From: CAMLIZ01 sp036231905
Lineage (GTDB): Bacteria > Pseudomonadota > Gammaproteobacteria > Burkholderiales > Burkholderiaceae_C
Length of the DNA stretch: 64,000 nucleotides
NCBI RefSeq assembly: GCF_036231905.1
Contig: NZ_JAZARE010000009.1
Span: forward strand, 1 to 64,000
Direction of reading: 5' to 3'
Shown piece after piece: positions 1 through 8,215 of the stretch. Within the stretch, counting starts at the first letter, position 1; every line of letters starts with the position of its first letter. A program made the translations under genes and the position numbers. Below the pieces are notes generated by a model. That model was not told where the DNA came from. It did not search any database and worked only from the letters and a program-made list of their open reading frames with translations.

Positions 1-1
1 C

Positions 2-160
2 GCCTTCGGCCTGGCCGTCGCGGTGCCTGCGGTGATGGGCTACAACTGGCTGGTTCGCCGCAACAAGGGCGCGCTGGAGCGTGTGCGCGCCTTCGCCGGC
101 GACCTGCACAACGTGCTGCTGGCGGGCAGCACCACGGTGGCCTTGCGCAAGGCCGCCTGA
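2..160 (+). CDS. exbB: ExbB/TolQ-type proton channel protein, C-terminal 52 residues only
   Basis: The window opens inside this gene, so only the last 52 codons are present, ending in TGA at 158-160. The visible part starts with a hydrophobic helix (AFGLAVAVPAVMGYNWLVRR) followed by a cytoplasmic amphipathic tail. This is the end expected of MotA/TolQ/ExbB channel proteins, whose last membrane helix is followed by a soluble C-terminus. The identification rests mainly on the two ExbD genes that follow 11 bases later. In this family ExbB and ExbD form the proton-driven motor that energises a TonB- or Tol-type outer-membrane system. No TonB gene is visible, so the receptor it serves is unknown. 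Confidence 0.75.
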   Translation, partial: AFGLAVAVPAVMGYNWLVRRNKGALERVRAFAGDLHNVLLAGSTTVALRKAA

Positions 161-171
161 GGAGCGGCGCG

Positions 172-603
172 ATGGCCATGAACGTCGGCCCGGCCGACAG
201 CGACGAGGAAGAGGTCAACTCCACCATCAACACCACGCCGCTGGTGGACGTGATGCTGGTGCTGCTGATCATCTTCCTGATCACCATTCCGGTGGTCACG
301 CAGTCCATCCCGCTGGCGCTGCCCAAGGAGCGCAACCTGCCCACGCAGACCAAGCCGGAGAACATCCTGCTGGCGGTGAGCAAGGACGGCGACATCTTCT
401 GGGGCGTGCGCCAGATTCCCACGATCGATGCCTTGGTGGAACAGCTGAAGACCGAGTCGGTGAAGGAGCCGCAGCCGGAGGTGCACATCCGCGGCGACCA
501 GGACACCCGCTACGAAAGCGTGGGCCGCCTGGTCGTGGCCTGCCAGCGTGCCGGCATCCTGAAGGTGGGCTTCATCACCGAACCCCCTCCCAACGTGCAA
601 TGA
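172..603 (+). CDS. exbD: ExbD/TolR-type biopolymer transport protein (first copy)
   Basis: This 143-residue protein has the ExbD plan: a short charged cytoplasmic N-terminus, one membrane helix at about residues 24-42, and a periplasmic domain. The helix begins TTPLVDVMLVLLIIF and carries the family's essential aspartate (Asp26), which takes part in proton translocation. It starts 11 bases after the ExbB stop behind GGAG and is followed 13 bases later by a second ExbD gene. ExbB with two ExbD paralogs is common in Burkholderiales TonB systems. The role (inner-membrane motor subunit) follows from the family; the substrate cannot be read from the sequence. Confidence 0.9.
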   Translation: MAMNVGPADSDEEEVNSTINTTPLVDVMLVLLIIFLITIPVVTQSIPLALPKERNLPTQTKPENILLAVSKDGDIFWGVRQIPTIDALVEQLKTESVKEPQPEVHIRGDQDTRYESVGRLVVACQRAGILKVGFITEPPPNVQ

Positions 604-616
604 GCGAGCCCACACC

Positions 617-1039
617 ATGGCAATGAATGTAGGCACGGGCAGCGACGACGGCGTGATGGTCGACATCAACACCACGCCGCTGATCGACGTGATGCTGGTG
701 CTACTGATCATGCTGATCATCACCATCCCGATCCAGACCCATGCGGTGAAGATGAACATGCCGGTGGGCCCGAGCGCACCGCCGCTGAAAGCCCCGGAGA
801 TCATCCGCATCGACGTGGACTTCGACGGCACCGTCGGCTGGAACGGCATCATCGTCGGCACCGATGCCGAGCTGCAGGGCAAGCTGGCCGGCGTGGCTGC
901 GCAGGCCGACCAGCCCGAGGTGCACCTGCGCCCCAACAAGCTGGTGACCTACAAGCACGTGGCCCACGTGATGGCTTCGGCCCAGCGCCTGGGTGTCACC
1001 AAGATCGGCCTGGTCGGCAACGAACAATTCATGCGGTGA
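617..1039 (+). CDS. exbD: ExbD/TolR-type biopolymer transport protein (second copy)
   Basis: This 140-residue paralog of the preceding gene shares its MAMNVG start, the TTPLIDVMLVLLI membrane helix with Asp24, and the periplasmic domain ending in a VTKIGLVGNE-like strand. The two copies differ clearly in the periplasmic half, so they may form a heteromeric ExbD dimer or serve different TonB proteins; this is inference. It is the last gene of the ExbB operon. Its final 11 bases overlap the 3' end of the convergent response regulator gene, leaving no room for a separate terminator. Confidence 0.9.
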   Translation: MAMNVGTGSDDGVMVDINTTPLIDVMLVLLIMLIITIPIQTHAVKMNMPVGPSAPPLKAPEIIRIDVDFDGTVGWNGIIVGTDAELQGKLAGVAAQADQPEVHLRPNKLVTYKHVAHVMASAQRLGVTKIGLVGNEQFMR

Positions 1040-1796
1040 GTTTGTCGACCTTGGCTGCAAACAGATAGCCGAGCCCGCGCTCGGTGCGGATGTAGCGCGG
1101 GTGCCGCGGGTCGGGTTCGATCTTGCGGCGCAGGCGCAGGATCAGCACGTCGATGGTGCGGTCGAACACCTCGGTGTCGATGCTGCGGGTGTGCAGCAGC
1201 AGCTCGTCGCGGCTCCACACCCGCTGCGGGTGGCGCACAAAGGCCTCCAGCAGGCGGAACTCGGCCTGCGTCAGGCCGCAGGGCCGGCCGTCGGTGCTGC
1301 GCAGCTCACGTAGCCGCAGGTCCAGCACCCACTGGTCGAAACGCAGCTGTTCACCGGGTGCACCGCTGGCCGGCATCGGCTCTCGTGCGCCCGCCGTTCC
1401 ATCCGCCGCGCCGGTGCGGCGCAGCACCGCCCGCAGCCGGGCGATCAGCTCGCGCGGGCTGAACGGCTTGGTGAGGAAGTCGTCGGCCGCCAGCTCCAGC
1501 GTGAGCACGCGGTCGGTTTCGTCGCTGCGGCCCGACAGCATCACGATCGGCACCCGCGAGGCCTGGCGCATGCGCCGCGCCAGCGTCAGCCCGTCCTCGC
1601 CCTTCAGGCGAAGGTCCATCAGCACCAGCGCATAGGCACGCTGGCCGATGGCCTGCAGCGCCTGCGCGCCGGTGAATGCACCGTCCGCATCGAAGCCCGC
1701 CTGCTGCAGCAGGTCCTGCAGCAGCGCCACCATGTCGGGTTCGTCATCGACGACGAGGATGTTCGGCTTGCCGGCCGCCAGGCTGTCCACGCGCAA
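1029..1796 (-). CDS. OmpR/PhoB-family DNA-binding response regulator
   Basis: A 255-residue two-domain regulator. The receiver (about residues 12-125) has the acidic pair in NILVVDDEPD (Asp17/Asp18) and the phosphoacceptor Asp61 in LVLMDLRLKGEDGL. A linker rich in Ala, Gly and Pro leads to an OmpR-type winged helix (about 155-250) with the usual ending RYIRTERGLGYLF. It is expected to bind DNA when phosphorylated. No histidine kinase lies beside it, so it is an orphan here and its partner is unknown. It converges on exbD and diverges from the thioredoxin-like gene across 60 bases. Confidence 0.9.
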   Translation of the reverse strand: MRVDSLAAGKPNILVVDDEPDMVALLQDLLQQAGFDADGAFTGAQALQAIGQRAYALVLMDLRLKGEDGLTLARRMRQASRVPIVMLSGRSDETDRVLTLELAADDFLTKPFSPRELIARLRAVLRRTGAADGTAGAREPMPASGAPGEQLRFDQWVLDLRLRELRSTDGRPCGLTQAEFRLLEAFVRHPQRVWSRDELLLHTRSIDTEVFDRTIDVLILRLRRKIEPDPRHPRYIRTERGLGYLFAAKVDKLTA

Positions 1797-1856
1797 ACCA
1801 TATCAACCGGCCCCGCGCGCCGGATTTCAATCAGCGTTTCAAAAGTTGCGGCGCGG

Positions 1857-2240
1857 ATGGTGGATGATTCGCTCCTCATGAGCGCTGCCGCCACCTCCGA
1901 ACTGCTGGTCGCCTGCCTGTGCGCACGCTGGTGCCAGCTGTGCAACAGCTACCGCGCCACCTTCGAAGCCGCTGCGGCACGCCACCCCGGCCATCGCTTT
2001 GTGTACGTCGACATCGAGGACGAGGCCGACCTGATGCATGCGATCGACGTGGACAACTTCCCCACGCTGCTGGTGGCGCAGGGTGAACGGCTGCAGTTCC
2101 TGGGGGTGATCACGCCGCAGCCGGACACGCTGGAGCGCCTGCTGCGTGCGGCCGAAGACCGCAACCTGCCACCGGCCGCGCATGCGCTCGACGAGGCGGA
2201 GCTGGGTGAGCTGCTGCTGGGCTTGCGCCAGCTGGCCTGA
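1857..2240 (+). CDS. Thioredoxin-fold protein with a WCQLC active site
   Basis: This 127-residue protein has a thioredoxin fold. It contains a CxxC pair in the sequence ARWCQLCNSY (Cys26 and Cys29), a VYVDIEDE strand, and a cis-proline region DNFPTLLV. The classic thioredoxin site is WCGPC; QL between the cysteines is unusual and should shift the redox potential. No signal peptide is visible, so it probably acts in the cytoplasm as a disulfide reductase. The start could also be the ATG at 1878. It diverges from an OmpR-type regulator and converges on a peroxiredoxin gene, which would be a natural client, but this pairing is inferred only from position. Confidence 0.8.
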   Translation: MVDDSLLMSAAATSELLVACLCARWCQLCNSYRATFEAAAARHPGHRFVYVDIEDEADLMHAIDVDNFPTLLVAQGERLQFLGVITPQPDTLERLLRAAEDRNLPPAAHALDEAELGELLLGLRQLA

Positions 2241-2292
2241 GCGGCGGGCGCGGCCGGGGCGCTGCCGGCGCACTGCCGCCAGGGACTGACGG

Positions 2293-2937
<645 letters not shown>

Positions 2938-3134
2938 GGCATGGTCCTTTCACGGGCTGGAGGGAAAGGCAGCGACGGTAGCGGGTGCGACGCCGGCTGC
3001 CAACAACCCTTTCGTTGTATCGACATGCCTGGCCCGCATTCGCTGGGAATGGCGCTTGCCGCAGATGAAGGGAGCAGGGGGCCCGCAGGCCGCCCTGTGC
3101 ATTGCCTTTTGTACTTTTCTGCCGGAGGAACCGC
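2938..3134. other. Divergent intergenic region, peroxiredoxin / DUF4142
   Basis: This 197-base gap holds the promoters of two genes that point away from each other. A small inverted repeat, CAAC with GTTG, surrounds CCCTTTC near 3001-3016. A GGAGGAA ribosome-binding site sits at 3124-3130 before the DUF4142 start. No strong sigma-70 hexamers and no further gene were recognised. Confidence 0.4.
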
Positions 3135-3689
3135 ATGAACCCCCTGATCCGCAAAACCACCACCGGGCTGGCCGTGCTGCTGCTGGCCGGCAGCGCCGCC
3201 ATGGCCAAGGACAACGTCGCGCACGTGGACGCCGCCTTCATGAAGAATGCTGCCGAAGCCGGCCTGGCGGAAGTGGAAGCCAGCAAGCTGGCCGCCACCA
3301 AGGCCACCAACACCCAGGTGAAGAGCTTCGCGCAGCAGATGGTGGACGACCACACCAAGGCCAACGACGAGCTGAAGGCGCTGGCCGCGTCCAAGGGCGT
3401 GGAACTGCCCACCGAGCCATCGATGATGCAGCGCGCCAAGCTCAAGGCCTTGCAGGGCGCGGACGGCGCCAACTTCGACAAGCGTTATGCCGAGAGCTTT
3501 GGCGTGAAGGCGCACGAGGACACGGTGAGCCTGTTCCAGAAGGAGTCCAAGAAGGCCAAGGACGCCGACGTGAAGGCCTGGGCAACGAAGACCCTGCCCG
3601 CGCTGCAGCACCACCTGGAGATGGCCAAGGACCTGAACAACGCGGTCAAGGGCGAGAAGGCCGCCGCCAAGACCGACAAGAAGTCCTGA
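3135..3689 (+). CDS. DUF4142 exported four-helix protein
   Basis: This protein of 184 residues has a signal peptide (MNPLIRKTTTGLAVLLLAGS..AMA, cleavage near residue 22). The rest is a helical domain typical of DUF4142 proteins, with FMKNAAEAGLAEVEASKLAA, then HTKANDELKALAA, and the closing LPALQHHLEMAKDL. The family has a ferritin-like bundle and is periplasmic or outer-membrane associated; its biochemical role is not settled. The ATG at 3135 was chosen because GGAGG lies 7 bases upstream and the signal peptide starts there. The tail is Lys/Ala-rich. It appears to be a single-gene unit, convergent with the sugar gene cluster. Confidence 0.88.
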   Translation: MNPLIRKTTTGLAVLLLAGSAAMAKDNVAHVDAAFMKNAAEAGLAEVEASKLAATKATNTQVKSFAQQMVDDHTKANDELKALAASKGVELPTEPSMMQRAKLKALQGADGANFDKRYAESFGVKAHEDTVSLFQKESKKAKDADVKAWATKTLPALQHHLEMAKDLNNAVKGEKAAAKTDKKS

Positions 3690-3713
3690 CGGCGCCACCG
3701 GCCCCGGCGCGCC

Positions 3714-5870
3714 TCAACCGGTGGCGCGCCAGGCCTCCACATACCGTTCCAGCGCCGCATCCAGCGTGGGCATCAGCTGGCCGCGCGCGCTGCCCAGCGC
3801 ACTGAAGGACGGGCGCGGCGCACGCTGGCGCAGCGCCGCCGCCGGCTCGGGCCGCACGCCGGCGGTACGCATGCCGGCCGCCTCGGCCGCTCGGCAGGCA
3901 AATTCGGCCCAGCTCACCGCGCCGTCGTTGGCCAGGTGCCAGACGCCGCGTTCGCCGTCGACCAGCAGGTCCAGCGCCGCCTGCACCAGGTCCGGCACAT
4001 AGGTGGGCGACACCACCTGGTCGTGGGCCGCGATCCACGGTTCGTCACGCTGCAGCCGCGCCAGTCCCTGGCTGACGAAGTTGTGCACATCCCAGGGCCC
4101 GAAGAAGGCAGCAGTGCGCACCACCAGGGCCTGCGGCCAGCGCGCCAGCGCATCGCGCTCGCCGGCGAGCTTGGCGCGGCCATAGGCGTTGAGCGGGCGC
4201 GCCGCATCGTGCTCCTCGTAGGGGCTGGACTGGTCCCCGCCGAACACCAGGTCGGACGAGAAGGTGAGCAGGCGCACGCCGGCGCGCGCACATTCGGCGG
4301 CCAGCACCGCCGGGCCCAGCGCGTTCTCGCGCCATTGCCGCTCGTCGGCCTCGGCATCGTCCACCCGCACATAACCGGCGGTGTTGACCAGCGCCCAGGG
4401 CTGCCAGCGTGCCAATGCCGCGGCCACCGAGGCCGGGTCGGCAATGTCCATCTCCTCGCGCCGCAGCAGGTGGTGCGGCAGGCCGCGCAGCTCGCACATG
4501 CGGGCGAACGCGCGGCCCAGCGTGCCGGTGGCGCCGGTGATCAGCAGCGGCCGGCCCTGCACCGGCTTGTGTTCGGCCTCGCCATGCACCGGGTAGACCA
4601 GGCGCACCTCGCGCTGCCACCAGCCGGGGCTGTCCAGCGCCGGATGGTCGAAGGCTTCGCCGCGGCCGAGCTGGCGCGCCAGCTCGCCCAAGGCGGTGAG
4701 CCGCGGTTCGGGCGAACGCACGTCCCACAGGCCCGGTTCGTAGTGGCCCTGGCGGCGGGTGAGCAGGCTGTCCCAGTCGCACGCGCCGAACGCCGCCCAC
4801 ACGGTGAGGCCGCGCAGGTCCACCCCTTCGGCCCGCACCGTGTTGGCCGCGTCCCAGGCGTCGCGCAGCCAGCGCAGCTGCTCCTCCCGGGTGCAACCCA
4901 TGTGCACCTCGGTGATGGCCAACGCACAGCGATAACGTTCATGGGCCTCGCGCAGCCGTGCCGCGAAGCCGCCGATCGGCGTGCCGCACACGCGCGCGGC
5001 CTCGGTGTCGGCATAGCGGTGGCGCCGGTTGCCGCCATGCAGCTCGGGCGGGTAGTGGGCGAGCCGGTGGTCCAGGAAACGTTCGCTGGTCACATAGCTG
5101 TTGATGCCCACGATGTCGGGCGGGCAGGGGCGGTCCACCAGCGCCTGCAGCTCCGCTGCCGTGGCGCCGTTGGCGCGCAGGTAGCGCCACAGCGGGTGGC
5201 TGCGCGTGACCCGGCCGAACAGCAAATCGAAGCCCAACCAGCGCCGGGTGTTGTCGAAGCGCGCCTGGTAGGCCAGTGGGCCGGTGCTGCTGGTGAAACC
5301 GAGGTCGTCGGTCTGCACCAGCTGGGCCGCAGGGTTCACGCGGCGGATGGCCTGCATCGCCAGCACGGTGCCGCGCACCTGGTTCAGCAGGGCGCGCACA
5401 AAGCTCTTGTCGTCGCGGCCATGCGGGTACCACAGGCCGTACAGGCCGGCGAAACGGGCGGTGGTGAGCGGCTCGTTGACCGGGGTGTAGGCGTCCACCC
5501 AGGGGTAGCGCTGCGCCACCGCGGCTGCATAGGCGGCCAGCTTGTCGGGAAACTCCGGGTCCAGCAGGTCGGTGTGTCGGGGCCCGCTGCCGTGGTGCAG
5601 CAGGCCGACGATGGGCGCCACGCCCAGCGCACGCAGGCGGGCCAGGCGCTCGTCCGGCCAGGACCAGTCGGCCTCCTCCAGCGCGCCAGGGGCAGTGCGC
5701 TCCCACAGCAGCGGGAAGCGCATGCGCTCAATGCCCAGCGAGGCCAGCCGGTCGATGTCGTCGAGCCGGCCGGCGAAGCCGGTGCACTCGAGCTGGTCGA
5801 TGTACTCGTCGCCGACCCGGTTGACCGTGCACTCCGGGCCGGCCCACAAAGCCAGGCGCGGTTCGGTCAT
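3714..5870 (-). CDS. Fusion of a family-1-like glycosidase and an RmlD-type sugar-nucleotide reductase
   Basis: This 718-residue protein joins two enzymes. Residues 1-420 form a TIM-barrel glycosidase like GH1: the acid/base glutamate is Glu133 in YTPVNEPLT and the probable nucleophile is Glu321 in LAITEVHMG. Residues 440-718 form a short-chain reductase of the dTDP-4-dehydrorhamnose reductase (RmlD) type, with LLITGATGTLGRAF for NAD(P) binding and the catalytic pair Tyr563/Lys567 in YGRAKLAGE. The gene overlaps glf by four bases (ATGA), so the two are co-translated. The pairing suggests making or trimming a deoxysugar/galactofuranose glycan, but the substrate is unknown. No signal peptide is present, so both domains should be cytoplasmic, which is odd for a glycosidase. 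Confidence 0.85.
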   Translation of the reverse strand: MTEPRLALWAGPECTVNRVGDEYIDQLECTGFAGRLDDIDRLASLGIERMRFPLLWERTAPGALEEADWSWPDERLARLRALGVAPIVGLLHHGSGPRHTDLLDPEFPDKLAAYAAAVAQRYPWVDAYTPVNEPLTTARFAGLYGLWYPHGRDDKSFVRALLNQVRGTVLAMQAIRRVNPAAQLVQTDDLGFTSSTGPLAYQARFDNTRRWLGFDLLFGRVTRSHPLWRYLRANGATAAELQALVDRPCPPDIVGINSYVTSERFLDHRLAHYPPELHGGNRRHRYADTEAARVCGTPIGGFAARLREAHERYRCALAITEVHMGCTREEQLRWLRDAWDAANTVRAEGVDLRGLTVWAAFGACDWDSLLTRRQGHYEPGLWDVRSPEPRLTALGELARQLGRGEAFDHPALDSPGWWQREVRLVYPVHGEAEHKPVQGRPLLITGATGTLGRAFARMCELRGLPHHLLRREEMDIADPASVAAALARWQPWALVNTAGYVRVDDAEADERQWRENALGPAVLAAECARAGVRLLTFSSDLVFGGDQSSPYEEHDAARPLNAYGRAKLAGERDALARWPQALVVRTAAFFGPWDVHNFVSQGLARLQRDEPWIAAHDQVVSPTYVPDLVQAALDLLVDGERGVWHLANDGAVSWAEFACRAAEAAGMRTAGVRPEPAAALRQRAPRPSFSALGSARGQLMPTLDAALERYVEAWRATG

Positions 5871-7135
5871 TGGGTGCGGACCGGTGCCGGCGCTCGGCTG
5901 TGCACGGGCAGGGCCAGCGCGGCCGAGCCGGAGTTCAGGGCGACCTCCGCGCCCACGGTTTCATAACGCTCGCGCAGCCGCTTGAAGGCGGTGAGGGCCT
6001 GCGCCACCACCTGGTCCATGTTGTAGTACTTGTAGGTTGCCAGCCGGCCGACGAAGGTGACGTTCTCCAGCGCATCGGCTTCGGCTTCGTACTTCTTGTA
6101 CAGCGCGGTGTTCTCCGGCCGCGGCACCGGGTAGTACGGGTCGCCTTCGGCACGCGGGAATTCGTACACCACCGAGGTGAGCGACGGATGCTGCTGGCCG
6201 GTGATGGTCTTGAACTCGCTGATGCGGGTGTAGGCGTAGTCATTCGGGTAGTTCACCGTGCCCACCGGCTGGAAACGCTCCTGCGGCAGCGTGACGTGCT
6301 GGAACTCCAGGCTGCGGTAAGGCAGCTTGCCGTACTTGCAGTCGAAGAACAGGTCCACCGGGCCGGTGTAGATCATGTGCTTCCAGGGCACCAGGCGCGC
6401 GATCTCGCGGTAGTCGGTGTTGAGCATGACCTTGATGTTCGGATGCGCGAGCATCTTCTCGAACATGCGGGTGTAGCCGTGCATCGGCATCGCCTGGTAG
6501 GTGTCGGTGAAGTAGCGGTCGTCGCGGTTGGTGCGCGTGGGCACGCGGGCGGTCACGCTGGCGTCCAGTTCGCTCGGGTCCAGGCCCCACTGCTTGCGGG
6601 TGTAGCCGCGGAACAGCTTGTTGTAAAGGTCGCGGCCCACCTTGCCCACCACCACGTCCTCGGATGTGGCGATGCGCTCTCGCTTTTCGGCCATCTTCTC
6701 GAAGAAGCCTTCGAGCTCCATCGCGGTCAGTTGAAGGCCGTAGAGCTTGTTGACCGTGTCCAGGTTGATCGGGATGGGCACCAGCTGGCCGTCCACGCTG
6801 GCCAGCACCCGGTGCTGGTAGGGGCGCCACTGGCTGAACTGGCTGAGGTAGTCGAAGACGTCGGCCGAGTTGGTGTGGAAGATGTGCGGACCGTAGGGGT
6901 GGATCAGCAGGCCGGCGTCGTCATAGCGGTCATAGGCGTTGCCGCCGATGTGGGGCCGCTTCTCGACCACGAGCACGCGGGCGTCGAGCTGGCTGGCCAG
7001 TCGCTCGGCGAGCACGCTGCCGGCAAAGCCGGCGCCCACGATCAGGTAGTCGAAACTGAAGTCCGTGTCCGAACGCTCGTTACGGCTTTTCGCGTGACCA
7101 TTGGTGACGCGGCTGTTGGCATGCAGCAGGCTCAA
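5867..7135 (-). CDS. glf: UDP-galactopyranose mutase
   Basis: A 422-residue flavoenzyme that turns UDP-galactopyranose into UDP-galactofuranose, the donor for Galf-containing polysaccharides. The FAD site is near residues 29-48 (FDYLIVGAGFAGSVLAERLA); later hallmarks are YGPHIFHTN, RKQWGLDP and PVGTVNYPN. It is longer than most bacterial Glf proteins (about 370-390), with an extra hydrophilic N-terminus and a loose tail after YETVG. The start is TTG at 7133-7135, placed by AAGGAG at 7141-7146; no ATG fits as well. It is first in a two-gene operon with the glycosidase-reductase fusion and is preceded by a strongly foldable leader (see separate entry). Confidence 0.93.
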   Translation of the reverse strand: MSLLHANSRVTNGHAKSRNERSDTDFSFDYLIVGAGFAGSVLAERLASQLDARVLVVEKRPHIGGNAYDRYDDAGLLIHPYGPHIFHTNSADVFDYLSQFSQWRPYQHRVLASVDGQLVPIPINLDTVNKLYGLQLTAMELEGFFEKMAEKRERIATSEDVVVGKVGRDLYNKLFRGYTRKQWGLDPSELDASVTARVPTRTNRDDRYFTDTYQAMPMHGYTRMFEKMLAHPNIKVMLNTDYREIARLVPWKHMIYTGPVDLFFDCKYGKLPYRSLEFQHVTLPQERFQPVGTVNYPNDYAYTRISEFKTITGQQHPSLTSVVYEFPRAEGDPYYPVPRPENTALYKKYEAEADALENVTFVGRLATYKYYNMDQVVAQALTAFKRLRERYETVGAEVALNSGSAALALPVHSRAPAPVRTQ

Positions 7136-7150
7136 GATGACTCCTTATGG

Positions 7151-7257
7151 GTGTGAGGCTCGCCGGTGGAGCCGGCGGCAGGGGCTTTACCTTTCGGCAA
7201 TCCCTGTACCCTCCCTCACCCCCCGGCGACAAGCGCCCGGAGTCCGGGCCAGCCCGG
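7151..7257 (-). promoter_or_regulatory. glf: Structured leader RNA of glf, three-way-junction candidate
   Basis: On the minus strand the region before glf can fold into an outer stem (GTGAGG at 7214-7219 with CCTCAC at 7153-7158, extended by two G-C pairs past one bulged A) enclosing two hairpins. The first is CAGGG/CCCTG with an inner TTGCC-GAAA-GGTAA stem; the second is CGCCGG-CTCCA-CCGGCG. A further upstream hairpin is CCGGGC/GCCCGG at 7244-7257. The outer stem ends 4 bases before the AAGGAG ribosome-binding site, so folding could control translation. The order of elements resembles c-di-GMP-I riboswitches, but key consensus bases are missing, so the class is unassigned. Confidence 0.4.
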
Positions 7258-7314
7258 TAGGGTTTGCAGTTTGCTTCCCGTTGCTGCCGGTTTGTTACAG
7301 CACCGGCCCGGGGT

Positions 7315-8121
7315 TCACCCGGCCCGCAGGCGCTGCAGCACTTCCCGGGCGGCCGCGGGCGCGCGCTCCTTGGCGCCGTTGATCATGAACATGAACACGT
7401 CGCGCGGCTGGGCCGCGGTGGAGCCGGTGTCGCCCGCCACGCGCGGCACGCCGTCGGGCTCGCCACCTTCGGCCCACTTGCGCGCGCAGGCGGCCCAGGC
7501 GTCCAGCACCTCGGGTGCGTAGCCGGTGGGGCAATCGGACTGGCACTGCATCAGCCGCAGGTAGACGAAGTCGGTGGTCAGGTTGGCGAAGGAAGGAAAC
7601 TTGGGCGAATCGGTGATCACGGTGCCCATGCGGTAGCGGCGTGCCAGGTCCAGGAACTGCGGCGTCATGAAGCTGTCGTGCCGCACGTCCAGCACATGGC
7701 GCAGCGGCCGTCCCTCCAGCTGCGGCGGCAGCAGCTTCAGGAAGGCCTCGAAGTCCTCGGCATCGAACTTCTTGGTGGGCGCGAACTGCCACAGGATGGG
7801 CCCGAGCTTGTGGCCCAGCCGGGCCGGGCCGCTGGCGAGGAAACGATCGATGGATTCGCCGGCTTCGGCCAGCACGCGCCGGTTGGTGGCGTAGCGCACC
7901 GCCTTGAGCGAGAACATGAAGTCCTCCGGCGTCTCGTCGTGCCACTTGGCAAAGCTGCTCGGGCTCATGGTGCTGTAGAAGGTGCCGTTAACCTCGATCG
8001 CGGTCACCTGGCGGCTCGCGTATTCCAGCTCGCGCCGCGCCGGCAGGTCGGCCGGGTAGAAGGTCTCGCGCCAGGGCTCGAAGGTCCAGCCGCCGATGCC
8101 CACGCGAATGCTGCTGCTCAT
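7315..8121 (-). CDS. DUF72 family TIM-barrel protein
   Basis: A 268-residue protein of the DUF72 (YecE-like) family. It starts IRVGIGGWTFEPWRETFYP, the usual family opening, and continues with EVNGTFYSTMSP, FMFSLKAVRYATNRR, WQFAPTKKFD and the C-terminal MFMINGAKERAP. The fold is a TIM barrel; no enzymatic activity is established for the family. The ATG at 8121 is used because the family opening begins five residues later; an upstream frame extension is unrelated in composition. It diverges from the TetR gene over 94 bases and is followed by the glf leader region. Confidence 0.88.
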   Translation of the reverse strand: MSSSIRVGIGGWTFEPWRETFYPADLPARRELEYASRQVTAIEVNGTFYSTMSPSSFAKWHDETPEDFMFSLKAVRYATNRRVLAEAGESIDRFLASGPARLGHKLGPILWQFAPTKKFDAEDFEAFLKLLPPQLEGRPLRHVLDVRHDSFMTPQFLDLARRYRMGTVITDSPKFPSFANLTTDFVYLRLMQCQSDCPTGYAPEVLDAWAACARKWAEGGEPDGVPRVAGDTGSTAAQPRDVFMFMINGAKERAPAAAREVLQRLRAG

Positions 8122-8196
8122 GGCCGATGCTCCCCATTGATATCGAGCGCGTGTTGTACCGCAGCTGTCCGCACGCCGCTTGACCGGAGTAATACT

Positions 8197-8213
8197 CTGG
8201 AGTGACACTCCAG
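8197..8213. promoter_or_regulatory. Perfect 17-base palindrome before the TetR gene
   Basis: CTGGAGTG and CACTCCAG flank a single central A, making a perfect inverted repeat that ends two bases before the TetR start codon. It contains the GGAG that would serve as ribosome-binding site, and a possible -10 element (AATACT, 8191-8196) lies just upstream. A TetR dimer bound here would block its own gene and could reach the divergent DUF72 promoter. Binding is inferred from position and symmetry. Confidence 0.6.
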
Positions 8214-8215
8214 TC

